A stretch of DNA of 64,000 bases from Desulfuromonadales bacterium. Its GTDB lineage: Bacteria; Desulfobacterota; Desulfuromonadia; Desulfuromonadales; JAHYIW01. The notes under the pieces were generated by a model. That model saw nothing but the letters and a program-made list of their open reading frames with translations, made no database searches and was not told the origin of the DNA. Positions 1 through 8,661 of the stretch are shown piece after piece (position 1 is the first letter of the stretch; every line of letters starts with the position of its first letter). Where the stretch lies: assembly GCA_029210745.1 (NCBI GenBank), contig JARGFI010000001.1, positions 81,374 through 145,373 of the forward strand, given 5' to 3'. The position numbers and the translations under genes are program-made.

Positions 1-92
1 CTACCTTCAATTTCCTCGAATTACGCCTGCAACCGACCATAGGCAGCACCACGTCAACCGAGTTCAAACTCCTGTTTTCCGTTGAAAAATAG
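1..92 (+). CDS. 3' end of an unidentified protein (partial, cut by window edge)
   Basis: Reading from base 3, an open frame gives about 29 residues ending in FKLLFSVEK and a TAG at 90-92. The composition (alternating hydrophobic residues, no rare codon bias) looks like a genuine C-terminus, perhaps a beta-rich protein, but there is too little to name a family. The other two forward frames also close within the first 110 bases, so this is only the most protein-like choice. Confidence 0.4.
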   Translation, partial: TFNFLELRLQPTIGSTTSTEFKLLFSVEK

Positions 93-168
93 CCCTTCCC
101 GAGTTATATTCCGCCTTCTTACAACTGCACAATTTTTTGTTCATCTCCTTGTTTGAAGGGGGGATTAA

Positions 169-1860
169 GTGCTTCAAGTTTTAATGAATCAAAAGCTTAT
201 TTTCGGTCTGATGGGTGGCTTGGGGCTTTTTCTTTTCGGCATGAAGATCATGTCGGAGGGGCTGCAGAAAATTGCTGGCGAACGGATGCGGAGAATTCTC
301 GCCGCATTGACCAATAATCGCCTTGTCGGAGCACTGGTCGGCCTGTCTGTAACCGCCATCATCCAGTCGTCAAGCGCGACAACCGTAATGGTCGTCGGCT
401 TTGTCAACGCCGGCCTGATGTCGTTGGTTCAAGCGATCGGCGTAGTCCTCGGTGCCAACGTTGGCACGACAGTCACTGCACAGTTGATTGCTTTCAATAT
501 CACCAAATATGCACTTCCCGCCATCGGCCTTGGTGCGGGGCTGAAACTTTTTTCTGGAAACCGCAAATGGGTTTACACTGGAGAAATTCTGCTCGGTTTC
601 GGCATCCTCTTTTTTGGTCTGGCGACCATGAAACAGGCCTTTGATCCGATCAAGGCCAGCGATGAGTTTCGACAGTTTTTTATTATGGTCGGCAATAATC
701 ATTTGCTCGGGGTTCTGATCGGGGCCATTTTAACGATTCTCGTGCAGAGCAGCTCAGCAACGATCGGCATTACCCTGGCCCTGGCAACGAGCGGATTACT
801 GACGTTTGAGGCCAGCGTTGCATTGATTCTCGGAGAAAATATCGGCACCACAATTACCGCCAACCTGGCTGCCATCGGGACCAATGTCGCGGCGCGCCGA
901 ACTGCATTTGCCCACTTTTTATTCAACGTCTTCGGCGTTGCTTATATGTTGCTGCTGTTCCCGTATTTTATGGCGTTTATCAAATCGATTACCCCCGGAG
1001 AGCCGGATTTGCAGATACTGTCTGCGCAGCAGGCAGAGAGCCTTGGCTTCGCGATCGGGGACAAACCGTATATTGCCCGGCACATTGCCAACGCTCATAC
1101 ATTGTTCAATATTATCAATGTGTTGATTTTTCTCCCCCTGGTCGGAGTTCTGGCCAAAATCACCACGCTGACACTTCGCGGTAAAGATGAAGTGACCGAG
1201 TTTCACCTCAAATATATTGACAACCGGGTTCTCAATACGCCGCCGATCGCAATCGCTCAGGCACGCTCGGAAACGAAGCGCATGGCCAGAATTGCTCTGG
1301 AAATGTTCGACGAAACGATGGATGTCGTGCGGACTCAGAATTTAAAGGCGGTTGTCGCTCTCGAAAAACAGGAAGATGTTGTCGACCTGCTGCAACACGA
1401 GATTACCAATTTTCTTGTCGCCTTATCACAGAAGTCAATCAGTCAGGAGATATCGACTTCCAGCGCCTCGTTAATGCATATGATTAACGATCTGGAACGT
1501 GTCGGAGACCACTGTGAAAATCTCTGGCGGCTCACCCAGCGTCTGGCTGAACAGAAAATTAAATTTTCCGCGGTTGCAATGGAAGAACTGGAGGAAATTG
1601 TCGAGGCCACTCGCGATTTCCTTGTCTTTGTCATTGAGGGGCTGGAGCAGGGTGACCGCACAATCCTGCCGCAGGCCCATTTACTTGAAGAACGCGTTGA
1701 TCAATTAGAAGAAAGTTTGCGGAATAATCACATCACCCGCCTGAACACCGGTGAATGCTCGGTCGTACCCGGATTAATCTTTATCGACATGCTCCATAAT
1801 TTTGAAAAGATTGGCGACCACACCTTTAACGTTGCCGAGGCCGTGGTCGGGAAAAAATAA
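169..1860 (+). CDS. Na+/phosphate cotransporter family protein with C-terminal PhoU-like domain
   Basis: Inner-membrane sodium-dependent phosphate symporter of the NptA/YjbB type. The two inverted Na/Pi repeats are visible, each with the hallmark QSSSAT motif (about residues 65 and 197) inside Gly/Ala-rich membrane segments. Residues from about 355 onward are helical and PhoU-like, with paired 'LERVGDHCENL' and 'FEKIGDHTFNV' motifs. Length 563 aa is normal for the fused form. The GTG at 169 is chosen because GAAGGGGGG lies about 5 nt upstream; an ATG at 184 is the alternative. A Ppx/GppA gene follows after 2 nt, which suggests a phosphate/polyphosphate unit. The direction of transport cannot be read from sequence. 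Confidence 0.9.
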   Translation: MLQVLMNQKLIFGLMGGLGLFLFGMKIMSEGLQKIAGERMRRILAALTNNRLVGALVGLSVTAIIQSSSATTVMVVGFVNAGLMSLVQAIGVVLGANVGTTVTAQLIAFNITKYALPAIGLGAGLKLFSGNRKWVYTGEILLGFGILFFGLATMKQAFDPIKASDEFRQFFIMVGNNHLLGVLIGAILTILVQSSSATIGITLALATSGLLTFEASVALILGENIGTTITANLAAIGTNVAARRTAFAHFLFNVFGVAYMLLLFPYFMAFIKSITPGEPDLQILSAQQAESLGFAIGDKPYIARHIANAHTLFNIINVLIFLPLVGVLAKITTLTLRGKDEVTEFHLKYIDNRVLNTPPIAIAQARSETKRMARIALEMFDETMDVVRTQNLKAVVALEKQEDVVDLLQHEITNFLVALSQKSISQEISTSSASLMHMINDLERVGDHCENLWRLTQRLAEQKIKFSAVAMEELEEIVEATRDFLVFVIEGLEQGDRTILPQAHLLEERVDQLEESLRNNHITRLNTGECSVVPGLIFIDMLHNFEKIGDHTFNVAEAVVGKK

Positions 1861-1862
1861 TC

Positions 1863-2780
1863 GTGTATGCAGCGATTGATATCGGCACCAACACGGTCCG
1901 TCTGCTGATTGGCAAGATCGAGGACGGGCACGTTATTCCCTTGCGCTATGAGCGTGCCATAACCCGACTGGGTGGTTGTCGCACCCCCCACCAGGGGCTT
2001 GACCGGGCATCGATGGAACGAACCCTTGCCGTTTTGATGACCTTTGCTCAAGCAGTGGAAATGTCTGGTTGCACGACGCTGCGTGCGGTTGCAACAGAAG
2101 CCGTCCGGAGCGCAGTCAACGGGGCGCAGTTTGTTTCTTCCGTCTCTCGGCGTTGCGGACTGGATATTGACATTGTTTCCGGAATTAATGAGGCACAACT
2201 CAGCGCATCCGGCGCACTCTCGGTTATTCAGCCCACGCCAAAACACAGTCTGATCATCGATATCGGCGGCGGCAGTACGGAACTTATCTATTGTCACGCA
2301 AAGACGGTTATGCTGGCAAAAAGTTATCCGATCGGCGCGGTCGGTCTGTACGAAATTATTGACGATGCCGAGCGACGTCATCGTCAAGCACTCTTTGCTG
2401 AAGAGCTTGCCACTGACTTTGCCGATCTAAAGGGGGGCGACGACGTCACCTTGATCGGCACCGCCGGGACGATCACCACAGTCGCGGCGGCACTGATGAA
2501 GATGACTGAATACGACTGGAAACGTGTCAATAATTTCCGTTTCAGCATTAATCAACTCAACGACTTTTACGAACAATTATCTTTACTGTCTGTAGTCGAG
2601 CGCGAAAATCTTCCCGGTGTAGAGACGGGCAGGGGGGACATCCTGCCTGTTGGCATCGAGATTTTACAGGCAGTTTTTCATGCCTTTGCCAAAACAGAGA
2701 TGACCGTCGCCGATTTTGGCCTGCTCGAAGGATTATTGCTCAGCATGGCCGATCGATCACCGGCTCGCTCCGAAGATTGA
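1863..2780 (+). CDS. Ppx/GppA family phosphatase (exopolyphosphatase or pppGpp hydrolase)
   Basis: Actin-fold (ASKHA) phosphatase. The first phosphate loop 'AIDIGTNTVRLLIG' lies at residues 4-17 and the second, 'IIDIGGGSTELIY', near residue 131. At 305 aa it is the short form made only of the two Ppx/GppA N-terminal domains, lacking the C-terminal HD-like extension of E. coli Ppx. The start is GTG, 2 nt after the transporter stop, so the genes are probably co-transcribed and translationally coupled. Whether polyphosphate or pppGpp is the substrate cannot be decided here. The next operon's promoter overlaps its last codons. Confidence 0.88.
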   Translation: MYAAIDIGTNTVRLLIGKIEDGHVIPLRYERAITRLGGCRTPHQGLDRASMERTLAVLMTFAQAVEMSGCTTLRAVATEAVRSAVNGAQFVSSVSRRCGLDIDIVSGINEAQLSASGALSVIQPTPKHSLIIDIGGGSTELIYCHAKTVMLAKSYPIGAVGLYEIIDDAERRHRQALFAEELATDFADLKGGDDVTLIGTAGTITTVAAALMKMTEYDWKRVNNFRFSINQLNDFYEQLSLLSVVERENLPGVETGRGDILPVGIEILQAVFHAFAKTEMTVADFGLLEGLLLSMADRSPARSED

Positions 2781-2805
2781 CAAGGGTCTACTGTTTGACT
2801 ATATT
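2777..2805 (+). promoter_or_regulatory. Predicted sigma70 promoter for the iorA operon
   Basis: TTGACA, 17-bp spacer, TATATT. The -35 box overlaps the stop codon of the Ppx/GppA gene and the -10 lies about 50 nt before the iorA start, so the ior operon can be transcribed independently of the phosphate genes. Confidence 0.7.
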
Positions 2806-2856
2806 CAGCAATCCCCGGCTATAACTGCCCGTCATATCTTTTGATTAAAGGACCCC

Positions 2857-4623
2857 ATGAAAAAGACCGTCTTATCTGGAAATGAAGCGATAGCCCGCGG
2901 CGCGTTTGAGGCTGGTGTCAAGGTTGCGGCGGCTTATCCTGGTACTCCCAGTACCGAAATCCTGGAAAACCTTGTTTCTTATCAGGGCATTGATGCCTCA
3001 TGGTCACCCAACGAAAAGGTTGCCCTTGAGGTCGGGATTGGTGCCTCGTTTGGTGGCGTGCGCACCTTGGTGACAATGAAACATGTCGGGGTCAACGTTG
3101 CTGCGGACCCGCTTTTTACCTTGTCCTATACCGGGGTGCGTGGCGGACTGGTACTGGTCACGGCAGATGACCCTGAGTTGCACTCATCGCAAAATGAGCA
3201 GGACAATCGTAATTATGCCAAATTTGCCAAGGTTCCGATGTTTGAACCGGCGGACAGCCAGGAAGCCCTGGAATTTACGCGTTTGGCTTTTGCGGTCAGT
3301 GAACAGTTCGACACGCCCGTGATGTTGCGTACCACCACCCGGATTTCACACTCCAAGTCTGTGGTTACGCTCGGCGAACCGCTAACGGGGCTGCCAGAAC
3401 CAAGTCTGAGTCGAAATCCCGCAAAACTGGTGATGCTCCCCGGTAATGCCCGTCCACTCCATCACACCGTTGAAAAACGCATCACAGATCTTGAAGAGTG
3501 GTCATCCCGGCAGCCGTGGACACGGGTGGAGGAATACGGCGGAAAAATCGGCGTAATCACTGCGGGGATTTCCTATCAATACGCTCGCGAAGTGATGCCG
3601 GACGCCGATATTCTCAAACTCGGCATGGTTTATCCGCTCCCCAAAGCGGCGATTCGCGCGTTTGCCGCCAACTATGAGACGCTTTATGTTCTGGAGGAAC
3701 TTGATCCATTTATTGAGGAACAGGTGCGTGCCATGGGGATCAACGTGCAGGGCAAAGACATCTTTCCGCTGTGTGGTGAATTGACCCCCGGTCGCGTGCA
3801 TGACGCCCTGACCGGTGAGCATGCGCCGTTGGCGCACAGCGTTGACGAGCCGTTACCGAATCGTCCCCCGAATATGTGTCCCGGCTGCCCTCACCGTGGT
3901 GTTTTCTACGCACTCAACCGCCTCAAGGCGTATGTGACAGGCGATATCGGTTGTTATACCCTCGGGTTCATGCCACCTCTTTCGGCGATGGATACCTGTG
4001 TCTGCATGGGTGCCAGTATCGGCATGGCGACCGGGATCAGCAAGGTTCTCACTGAAGAGGATCGCGCCAAAGTTGTGGCCGTGATCGGTGATTCAACTTT
4101 TCTGCACACCGGTATCAACGGATTGATGGACATGGTTTATAATCGTTCAACCGCGACGGTCATTATCCTTGACAACAGTATCACCGCCATGACCGGACGT
4201 CAGGACAACCCGGGGTCCGGATTTAATCTGGCGGGGGACGGAACCTATCAGGTAAATATTGAGGCACTTTGCGCGGCAGTCGGGGTCAAGCACATTCAGG
4301 TCATCGATCCTTATCATCTGGAACAGACCAAAGATGTGATTCAGGCTGAAATGCACCGTCCGGAGGTTTCAGTCATCATTACGCGCCGCCCCTGCATGCT
4401 GGTTAAACGCGATAATCTGGAATCAAAACCGCCCCTTTTTGTCGACAGCGACAAATGTACCGCCTGCCGGGCGTGCTTGAAAATCGGCTGTCCAGCTATT
4501 GAGTGGAACCCGGAGGCCGGCACGAAAGGGCAGGCGCAGGTCAATGAACTGCTTTGCGTCGGGTGCAAAGTCTGTATGGAACTCTGTAAATTTGATGCAT
4601 TTGGAGTTGTTGACGATGAATGA
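2857..4623 (+). CDS. iorA: Indolepyruvate:ferredoxin oxidoreductase, alpha subunit
   Basis: Catalytic TPP subunit that oxidatively decarboxylates aryl pyruvates (from Trp, Phe, Tyr) to aryl-acetyl-CoA with ferredoxin as electron acceptor. The pyrimidine-binding N-domain carries 'AAYPGTPSTEIL' (about 25-36). A middle transketolase-C-like domain is followed by the TPP domain with 'MCPGCPHRG' (about 343) and 'GDSTFLHTGINGL'. Two 4Fe-4S motifs end the protein: CTACRACLKIGC and CVGCKVCMELC. Length 588 aa is standard. The ATG follows AAAGGA. iorB overlaps its 3' end by 8 nt. The neighbouring CoA ligases fit anaerobic aromatic amino acid degradation, or synthesis by the reverse reaction. Confidence 0.95.
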   Translation: MKKTVLSGNEAIARGAFEAGVKVAAAYPGTPSTEILENLVSYQGIDASWSPNEKVALEVGIGASFGGVRTLVTMKHVGVNVAADPLFTLSYTGVRGGLVLVTADDPELHSSQNEQDNRNYAKFAKVPMFEPADSQEALEFTRLAFAVSEQFDTPVMLRTTTRISHSKSVVTLGEPLTGLPEPSLSRNPAKLVMLPGNARPLHHTVEKRITDLEEWSSRQPWTRVEEYGGKIGVITAGISYQYAREVMPDADILKLGMVYPLPKAAIRAFAANYETLYVLEELDPFIEEQVRAMGINVQGKDIFPLCGELTPGRVHDALTGEHAPLAHSVDEPLPNRPPNMCPGCPHRGVFYALNRLKAYVTGDIGCYTLGFMPPLSAMDTCVCMGASIGMATGISKVLTEEDRAKVVAVIGDSTFLHTGINGLMDMVYNRSTATVIILDNSITAMTGRQDNPGSGFNLAGDGTYQVNIEALCAAVGVKHIQVIDPYHLEQTKDVIQAEMHRPEVSVIITRRPCMLVKRDNLESKPPLFVDSDKCTACRACLKIGCPAIEWNPEAGTKGQAQVNELLCVGCKVCMELCKFDAFGVVDDE

Positions 4624-5200
4624 TAAGGTGACCAATATTCTACTTGTCGGAGTCGGCGGGCAGGGGACTTTGCTGGCCAGTGAAATTCTTACCGAGGTCC
4701 TGATGCTCGCCGGTTATGATGTTAAAAAGGCCGAAGTGCACGGGATGGCGCAGCGTGGCGGGAGCGTGGTTTCGCATGTCCGTTTCGGGCGCAAAGTTCA
4801 TTCGGCGATCATTCCGGAAGGGGAGGCCGATATTCTCTTCGGTTTCGAGCTGCTTGAAACATACCGTTATCTCCCTTTGCTCGGGGCAAACGGGAAGGTG
4901 CTGGCCAACGATCTGAAAATCATGCCGCTGCCGGTGGCGACCGGTAAAGAGCGTTATCCGGCCGGACTGGCTGAAAAAATTAGTGCACAGGTACCGCAGA
5001 GCCGGATAGTCAACGGTTTGCAACTGGCGATTCAGGCTGGTAATGACCGTACGGTTAATACCGTCTTGCTCGGTACGCTGGCCACGCTTCTCGATATCGA
5101 TTTGGATCTGTGGCGGCAGGCCATCAAGAAACTGGTGCCGGAGAAGTTTTGCGTAGTTAATCTTAAAGCCTTTGAAACAGGCTTAACTGTTGGATTTTAA
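4616..5200 (+). CDS. iorB: Indolepyruvate:ferredoxin oxidoreductase, beta subunit
   Basis: Gamma-type subunit of the 2-oxoacid:ferredoxin oxidoreductase superfamily that pairs with IorA in the cytoplasm. The N-terminal 'LLVGVGGQGTLLAS' is the family signature, followed by 'HGMAQRGGSVVSHVR'. The ORF track begins at 4499 inside iorA. The ATG at 4616 overlaps the iorA stop by 8 nt and gives 194 aa starting MNDKVTNILLVG, the usual length, implying translational coupling. No cysteine cluster is present, as expected, because the Fe-S centres sit in IorA. Confidence 0.94.
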   Translation: MNDKVTNILLVGVGGQGTLLASEILTEVLMLAGYDVKKAEVHGMAQRGGSVVSHVRFGRKVHSAIIPEGEADILFGFELLETYRYLPLLGANGKVLANDLKIMPLPVATGKERYPAGLAEKISAQVPQSRIVNGLQLAIQAGNDRTVNTVLLGTLATLLDIDLDLWRQAIKKLVPEKFCVVNLKAFETGLTVGF

Positions 5201-5239
5201 CTACTTGATTTTTAACATTTATCTCCAGGGGAATGGATC

Positions 5240-6544
5240 ATGATCTGGAATGACGATTTTGAAACTTTACCACGGGAAGCCATTGCCTCACTGCAACTGA
5301 AACGGTTAAAACAGACCCTCGACCGGGTCAGTGTCGCCGTCCCGCTTTATCGGGAGAAATTCAGCGCGGCCAAGGTTGAAACGGCGCAGATCAAGTCCCT
5401 CGACGATTTGCGGCGTTTGCCGTTCACACTCAAGCAGGATTTGCGTGACAACTATCCCTACGGGATGTTTGCCGTTCCGCTTGATGAAATCGTTCGCATC
5501 CATGCTTCTTCCGGGACGACCGGCAAGCCGACCGTTGTCGGTTACACCAGACGTGATATCGATATCTGGGCAGAGCTGATGGCCCGAGCCTTTGCCGCCG
5601 CCGGTTCCCATCGTGGCGATGTGATCCATAATGCTTACGGCTACGGTCTTTTTACCGGTGGGCTAGGTGCCCATTACGGTGCAGAACGGCTCGGCGCTTC
5701 AGTCATTCCGATGTCGGGAGGCAATACCAAAAAGCAGATCATGATCATGAAAGACTTCGGTTCAACCGTATTGACCTGTACACCGTCTTACGCGCTCTAT
5801 CTAGCCGAGGCGGCGCTGGAAGAGGGGATTGATATTCGCAAGCTTCCGCTGCGTATTGGCATCCATGGTGCTGAACCATGGAGTGAGCAGATGCGTAGCG
5901 AGATTGAAGAAAAGCTCGGGATTAAAGCGATCGATATCTACGGTCTGTCCGAAATTCTTGGACCAGGCGTCGCCATTGAGTGCGTTGAGGAACAGCACGG
6001 TCTGCATATCTGGGAAGACCATTTCATCCCCGAAATCATCAATCCGGAAACAGGTGAACGCGTTCCGGCCGGGGAAAAGGGGGAATTGGTCATTACTACC
6101 ATCACCAAAGAGGGGATCCCGCTGATCCGCTACCGCACCCGGGATATTACGCGCTTGATCGTCGAGCCCTGCACCTGTGGTCGCACTCATGTGCGCCTCG
6201 AACGCATGAGTGGTCGAAGTGATGACATGCTGATTATCCGCGGGGTCAATGTCTTTCCATCACAAATTGAAAGTGTTCTTTTTTCGATCGAAGGGATTGA
6301 ACCACACTACCAGCTGATCGTTGATCGGGCGGATAACCTGGATACTCTTGAAGTGCAGGTTGAGGTCAATGAACAAACATTTTCCGACGAAATCAAGGTT
6401 TTGCAAAATCTCAGTCATCACATTACCAAGGATATCAAAGATTTACTCGGAGTGACCTGCAAGGTCCGCCTGGTGGAGCCGAAGTCGATTGCCCGCAGTG
6501 AAGGAAAAGCGCAGCGCGTCATCGATAAGCGACTCGATAAATAA
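5240..6544 (+). CDS. paaK: Phenylacetate-CoA ligase (first copy)
   Basis: ANL-superfamily AMP-forming ligase that activates phenylacetate or related aryl-acetates to the CoA thioester. The ATP/AMP loop is [14 protein letters not shown] (about residues 91-104), the adenylate motif is [12 protein letters not shown], and the C-terminal hinge carries '[19 protein letters not shown]'. Length 434 aa is typical. It starts 39 nt after iorB with CAGGGGAA upstream. A second, clearly diverged copy lies 0.5 kb downstream, so the pair may divide substrates (for example phenylacetate and indole- or hydroxyphenyl-acetate). Confidence 0.93.
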   Translation: MIWNDDFETLPREAIASLQLKRLKQTLDRVSVAVPLYREKFSAAKVETAQIKSLDDLRRLPFTLKQDLRDNYPYGMFAVPLDEIVRIHASSGTTGKPTVVGYTRRDIDIWAELMARAFAAAGSHRGDVIHNAYGYGLFTGGLGAHYGAERLGASVIPMSGGNTKKQIMIMKDFGSTVLTCTPSYALYLAEAALEEGIDIRKLPLRIGIHGAEPWSEQMRSEIEEKLGIKAIDIYGLSEILGPGVAIECVEEQHGLHIWEDHFIPEIINPETGERVPAGEKGELVITTITKEGIPLIRYRTRDITRLIVEPCTCGRTHVRLERMSGRSDDMLIIRGVNVFPSQIESVLFSIEGIEPHYQLIVDRADNLDTLEVQVEVNEQTFSDEIKVLQNLSHHITKDIKDLLGVTCKVRLVEPKSIARSEGKAQRVIDKRLDK

Positions 6545-6563
6545 TATGGATAAGGAGCAGCTG

Positions 6564-6995
6564 ATGAAAGTTGAACAGATTTCTATCTTTATCGAGAACA
6601 AATCGGGACGCCTCGCCGAAGTGTCCCGGGTGCTGGGCGACTCTGGCATTAATATCCGCGCACTGTCCCTCGCTGACACCTCCGATTTCGGCATTCTGCG
6701 CCTGATCGTCGATCAGACCGACAAAGCCAAGATGGTCCTCAAAGAGCACGGTTTCACCGTCAACAAGACAGAGGTCGTTGCCGTCGAAGTTCCCGACCGT
6801 CCCAAGGGACTCTGCGGGATTCTTGAAATTCTCGATGCCAATAAAATCAATGTCGAATATATGTACGCCTATGTTGAGCGCAGCAACAGCAATGCGATCA
6901 TTATCTTCCGTTTTGATCAGGTTGAAGCCGCGATCAAGGTTCTGACCGAACATGATGTCGTCGTCCTCAAGGGCGAGCGCATCTATACGCTGTAA
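6564..6995 (+). CDS. Tandem ACT-domain protein
   Basis: A 143-aa protein made of two consecutive ACT domains (about 3-70 and 71-140). The first begins '[20 protein letters not shown]', the second '[19 protein letters not shown]'. ACT domains bind amino acids, so a regulatory role for the flanking ior/paaK genes is likely but inferred. The start at 6564 is preferred because AAGGAG sits 6 nt upstream; the upstream ATG at 6546 lacks a site. It is embedded between two paaK genes, an arrangement also common in other anaerobes carrying iorAB. Confidence 0.88.
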   Translation: MKVEQISIFIENKSGRLAEVSRVLGDSGINIRALSLADTSDFGILRLIVDQTDKAKMVLKEHGFTVNKTEVVAVEVPDRPKGLCGILEILDANKINVEYMYAYVERSNSNAIIIFRFDQVEAAIKVLTEHDVVVLKGERIYTL

Positions 6996-7007
6996 GGCGT
7001 GATCGAT

Positions 7008-8345
7008 ATGCCATTGACCAAAGCACATACCTACGGGCTCGATAACCGGATATGGGATCCCGTGCATGAGTGCATGGAGCGCGAGGGACTGCGCAAGTTG
7101 CAGTTTGAGCGACTGCAAACGACGCTGCACCGCGCTTATCACAAGGTGCCGTGCTATCAGAAGAAATTCCAGGAAGCGAAGATCACTCCGGAAGATGTGC
7201 GGACATTGGATGACTTGTCAATCCTGCCATTTACCACCAAAGAAGATTTGCGTGTGAACTATCCCTACGGCATGTTCGCGGTACCAATGCGCGATGTCGT
7301 CCGGATTCATTCTTCCTCGGGCACCACCGGCAAACCGACCGTGGTTGGCTATTCGCGCAATGACCTGAATACCTGGACGGAGCTGGTAGCGCGTTTTATG
7401 ACCGCCGCCGGGGTGGTTGAAGATGATATCGTGCACATTGCCTTCGGCTACGGACTTTTCACCGGTGCTTTTGGGCTGCACTATGGTGCTGAACGGATTG
7501 GTGCCTCGGTCATTCCGATGTCGAGTGGCAATACCGACAAACAGCTGATGATCATGCAGGACTATAAATCGTCGGCGCTGGTATGTACGCCTTCCTATGC
7601 GCTGACCATGGTTGACCGGATGGAAACTCTGGGGATCGACCCCAAAGAGCTCGACCTGCGTGTCGGCCTGTTTGGGGCAGAACCGTGGAGTGAAGAGATG
7701 CGCCGGGAGCTGGAAACCCGGCTCGACATTATCGCGACCGATAATTACGGCATGTCGGAGATCATGGGGCCAGGAATCTCGGGAGATTGCCTTTACCGCA
7801 ACGGCATGCATATTTCAGAAGATCATTTTATTGCCGAAATCATCGATCCTGAAACCGGAGTGGTATTGCCTGCGGGGGAAACCGGAGAACTGGTGTTGAC
7901 CAACATCACTAAAGAAGCCCTGCCAATCATCCGTTATCGCACCCGTGATATTACCCGTCTCGATTATTCTCCATGTCCTTGTGGACGGACGACAGCGAGA
8001 ATGACGAAGACCATGGGGCGTTCCGACGACATGCTGATCATCAAAGGCGTCAACGTTTTTCCGACCCAGATTGAGGAAGTGCTTTTTCAGGCAGAAGGGA
8101 TCGAACCACATTATCAGCTGATCGTTGAGCGGATCAACAATATGGATACGCTTGAAGTTCAGGTCGAGGTCAACGAGAAAATCTTCTTCGATGAAATGAA
8201 AAGGCAGCGCGCGTTTGTGACCCAGGTGGAAAAACAGCTCGCCTCGGCACTCGGCTTAAGCGCCAAGGTCAAGCTGGTAGAACCGTCGTCCATGCCACGC
8301 CATGAGGGGAAGGCACAGCGCGTCATCGACCGCCGCAAGATATAG
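7008..8345 (+). CDS. paaK: Phenylacetate-CoA ligase (second copy)
   Basis: Second ANL ligase of the operon, aligning with the first along its whole length. It has [14 protein letters not shown] for ATP binding, DNYGMSEIMGPG and '[19 protein letters not shown]'. The two differ at many positions, so the duplication is old. I prefer the ATG at 7008; the GTG at 6999 used in the ORF track sits too close to the TAAGG to be initiated from it. With 7008 the protein is 445 aa. It begins about 12 nt after the ACT gene and is the last gene before tRNA-Pro, so it should belong to the ior transcript. Confidence 0.92.
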   Translation: MPLTKAHTYGLDNRIWDPVHECMEREGLRKLQFERLQTTLHRAYHKVPCYQKKFQEAKITPEDVRTLDDLSILPFTTKEDLRVNYPYGMFAVPMRDVVRIHSSSGTTGKPTVVGYSRNDLNTWTELVARFMTAAGVVEDDIVHIAFGYGLFTGAFGLHYGAERIGASVIPMSSGNTDKQLMIMQDYKSSALVCTPSYALTMVDRMETLGIDPKELDLRVGLFGAEPWSEEMRRELETRLDIIATDNYGMSEIMGPGISGDCLYRNGMHISEDHFIAEIIDPETGVVLPAGETGELVLTNITKEALPIIRYRTRDITRLDYSPCPCGRTTARMTKTMGRSDDMLIIKGVNVFPTQIEEVLFQAEGIEPHYQLIVERINNMDTLEVQVEVNEKIFFDEMKRQRAFVTQVEKQLASALGLSAKVKLVEPSSMPRHEGKAQRVIDRRKI

Positions 8346-8363
8346 ATAAGCACCTGTTTCTTC

Positions 8364-8392
8364 TTGACTTAAACGACATGTTACAGCATAAT
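8364..8392 (+). promoter_or_regulatory. Predicted sigma70 promoter of tRNA-Pro
   Basis: TTGACT, 17-bp spacer, CATAAT, ending 17 nt before the mature tRNA 5' end. It is placed correctly for a single-tRNA transcript that ends at the hairpin at 8497-8530. Confidence 0.7.
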
Positions 8393-8409
8393 CCCGAACG
8401 TTGAATTAA

Positions 8410-8486
<77 letters not shown>

Positions 8487-8496
8487 TAGCAAATAA

Positions 8497-8530
8497 AAAC
8501 GGTCTTGACTTTGGTTGAGGCCGTTTTTTT
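8497..8530 (+). terminator. Intrinsic terminator after tRNA-Pro
   Basis: AACGGTCT pairs with AGGCCGTT (one G-U) around a short loop and is followed by seven T. It lies 10 nt after the tRNA. Confidence 0.8.
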
Positions 8531-8661
8531 GAGCAGGGCACAGACAAGACGCGATCAGCCGGATAAAATAGCAGCACCCGCCGGGTTGCAGGATTTAACG
8601 TTACGTCGCATAAGATGTATTATGTAAACTTTGAAAATTATAAAAAACCATCAACAGAGGA

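Noticed and set aside
1728-2387. 219-aa minus-strand ORF across the transporter/Ppx junction
   Set aside because: Runs through two real plus-strand genes and lacks motifs.
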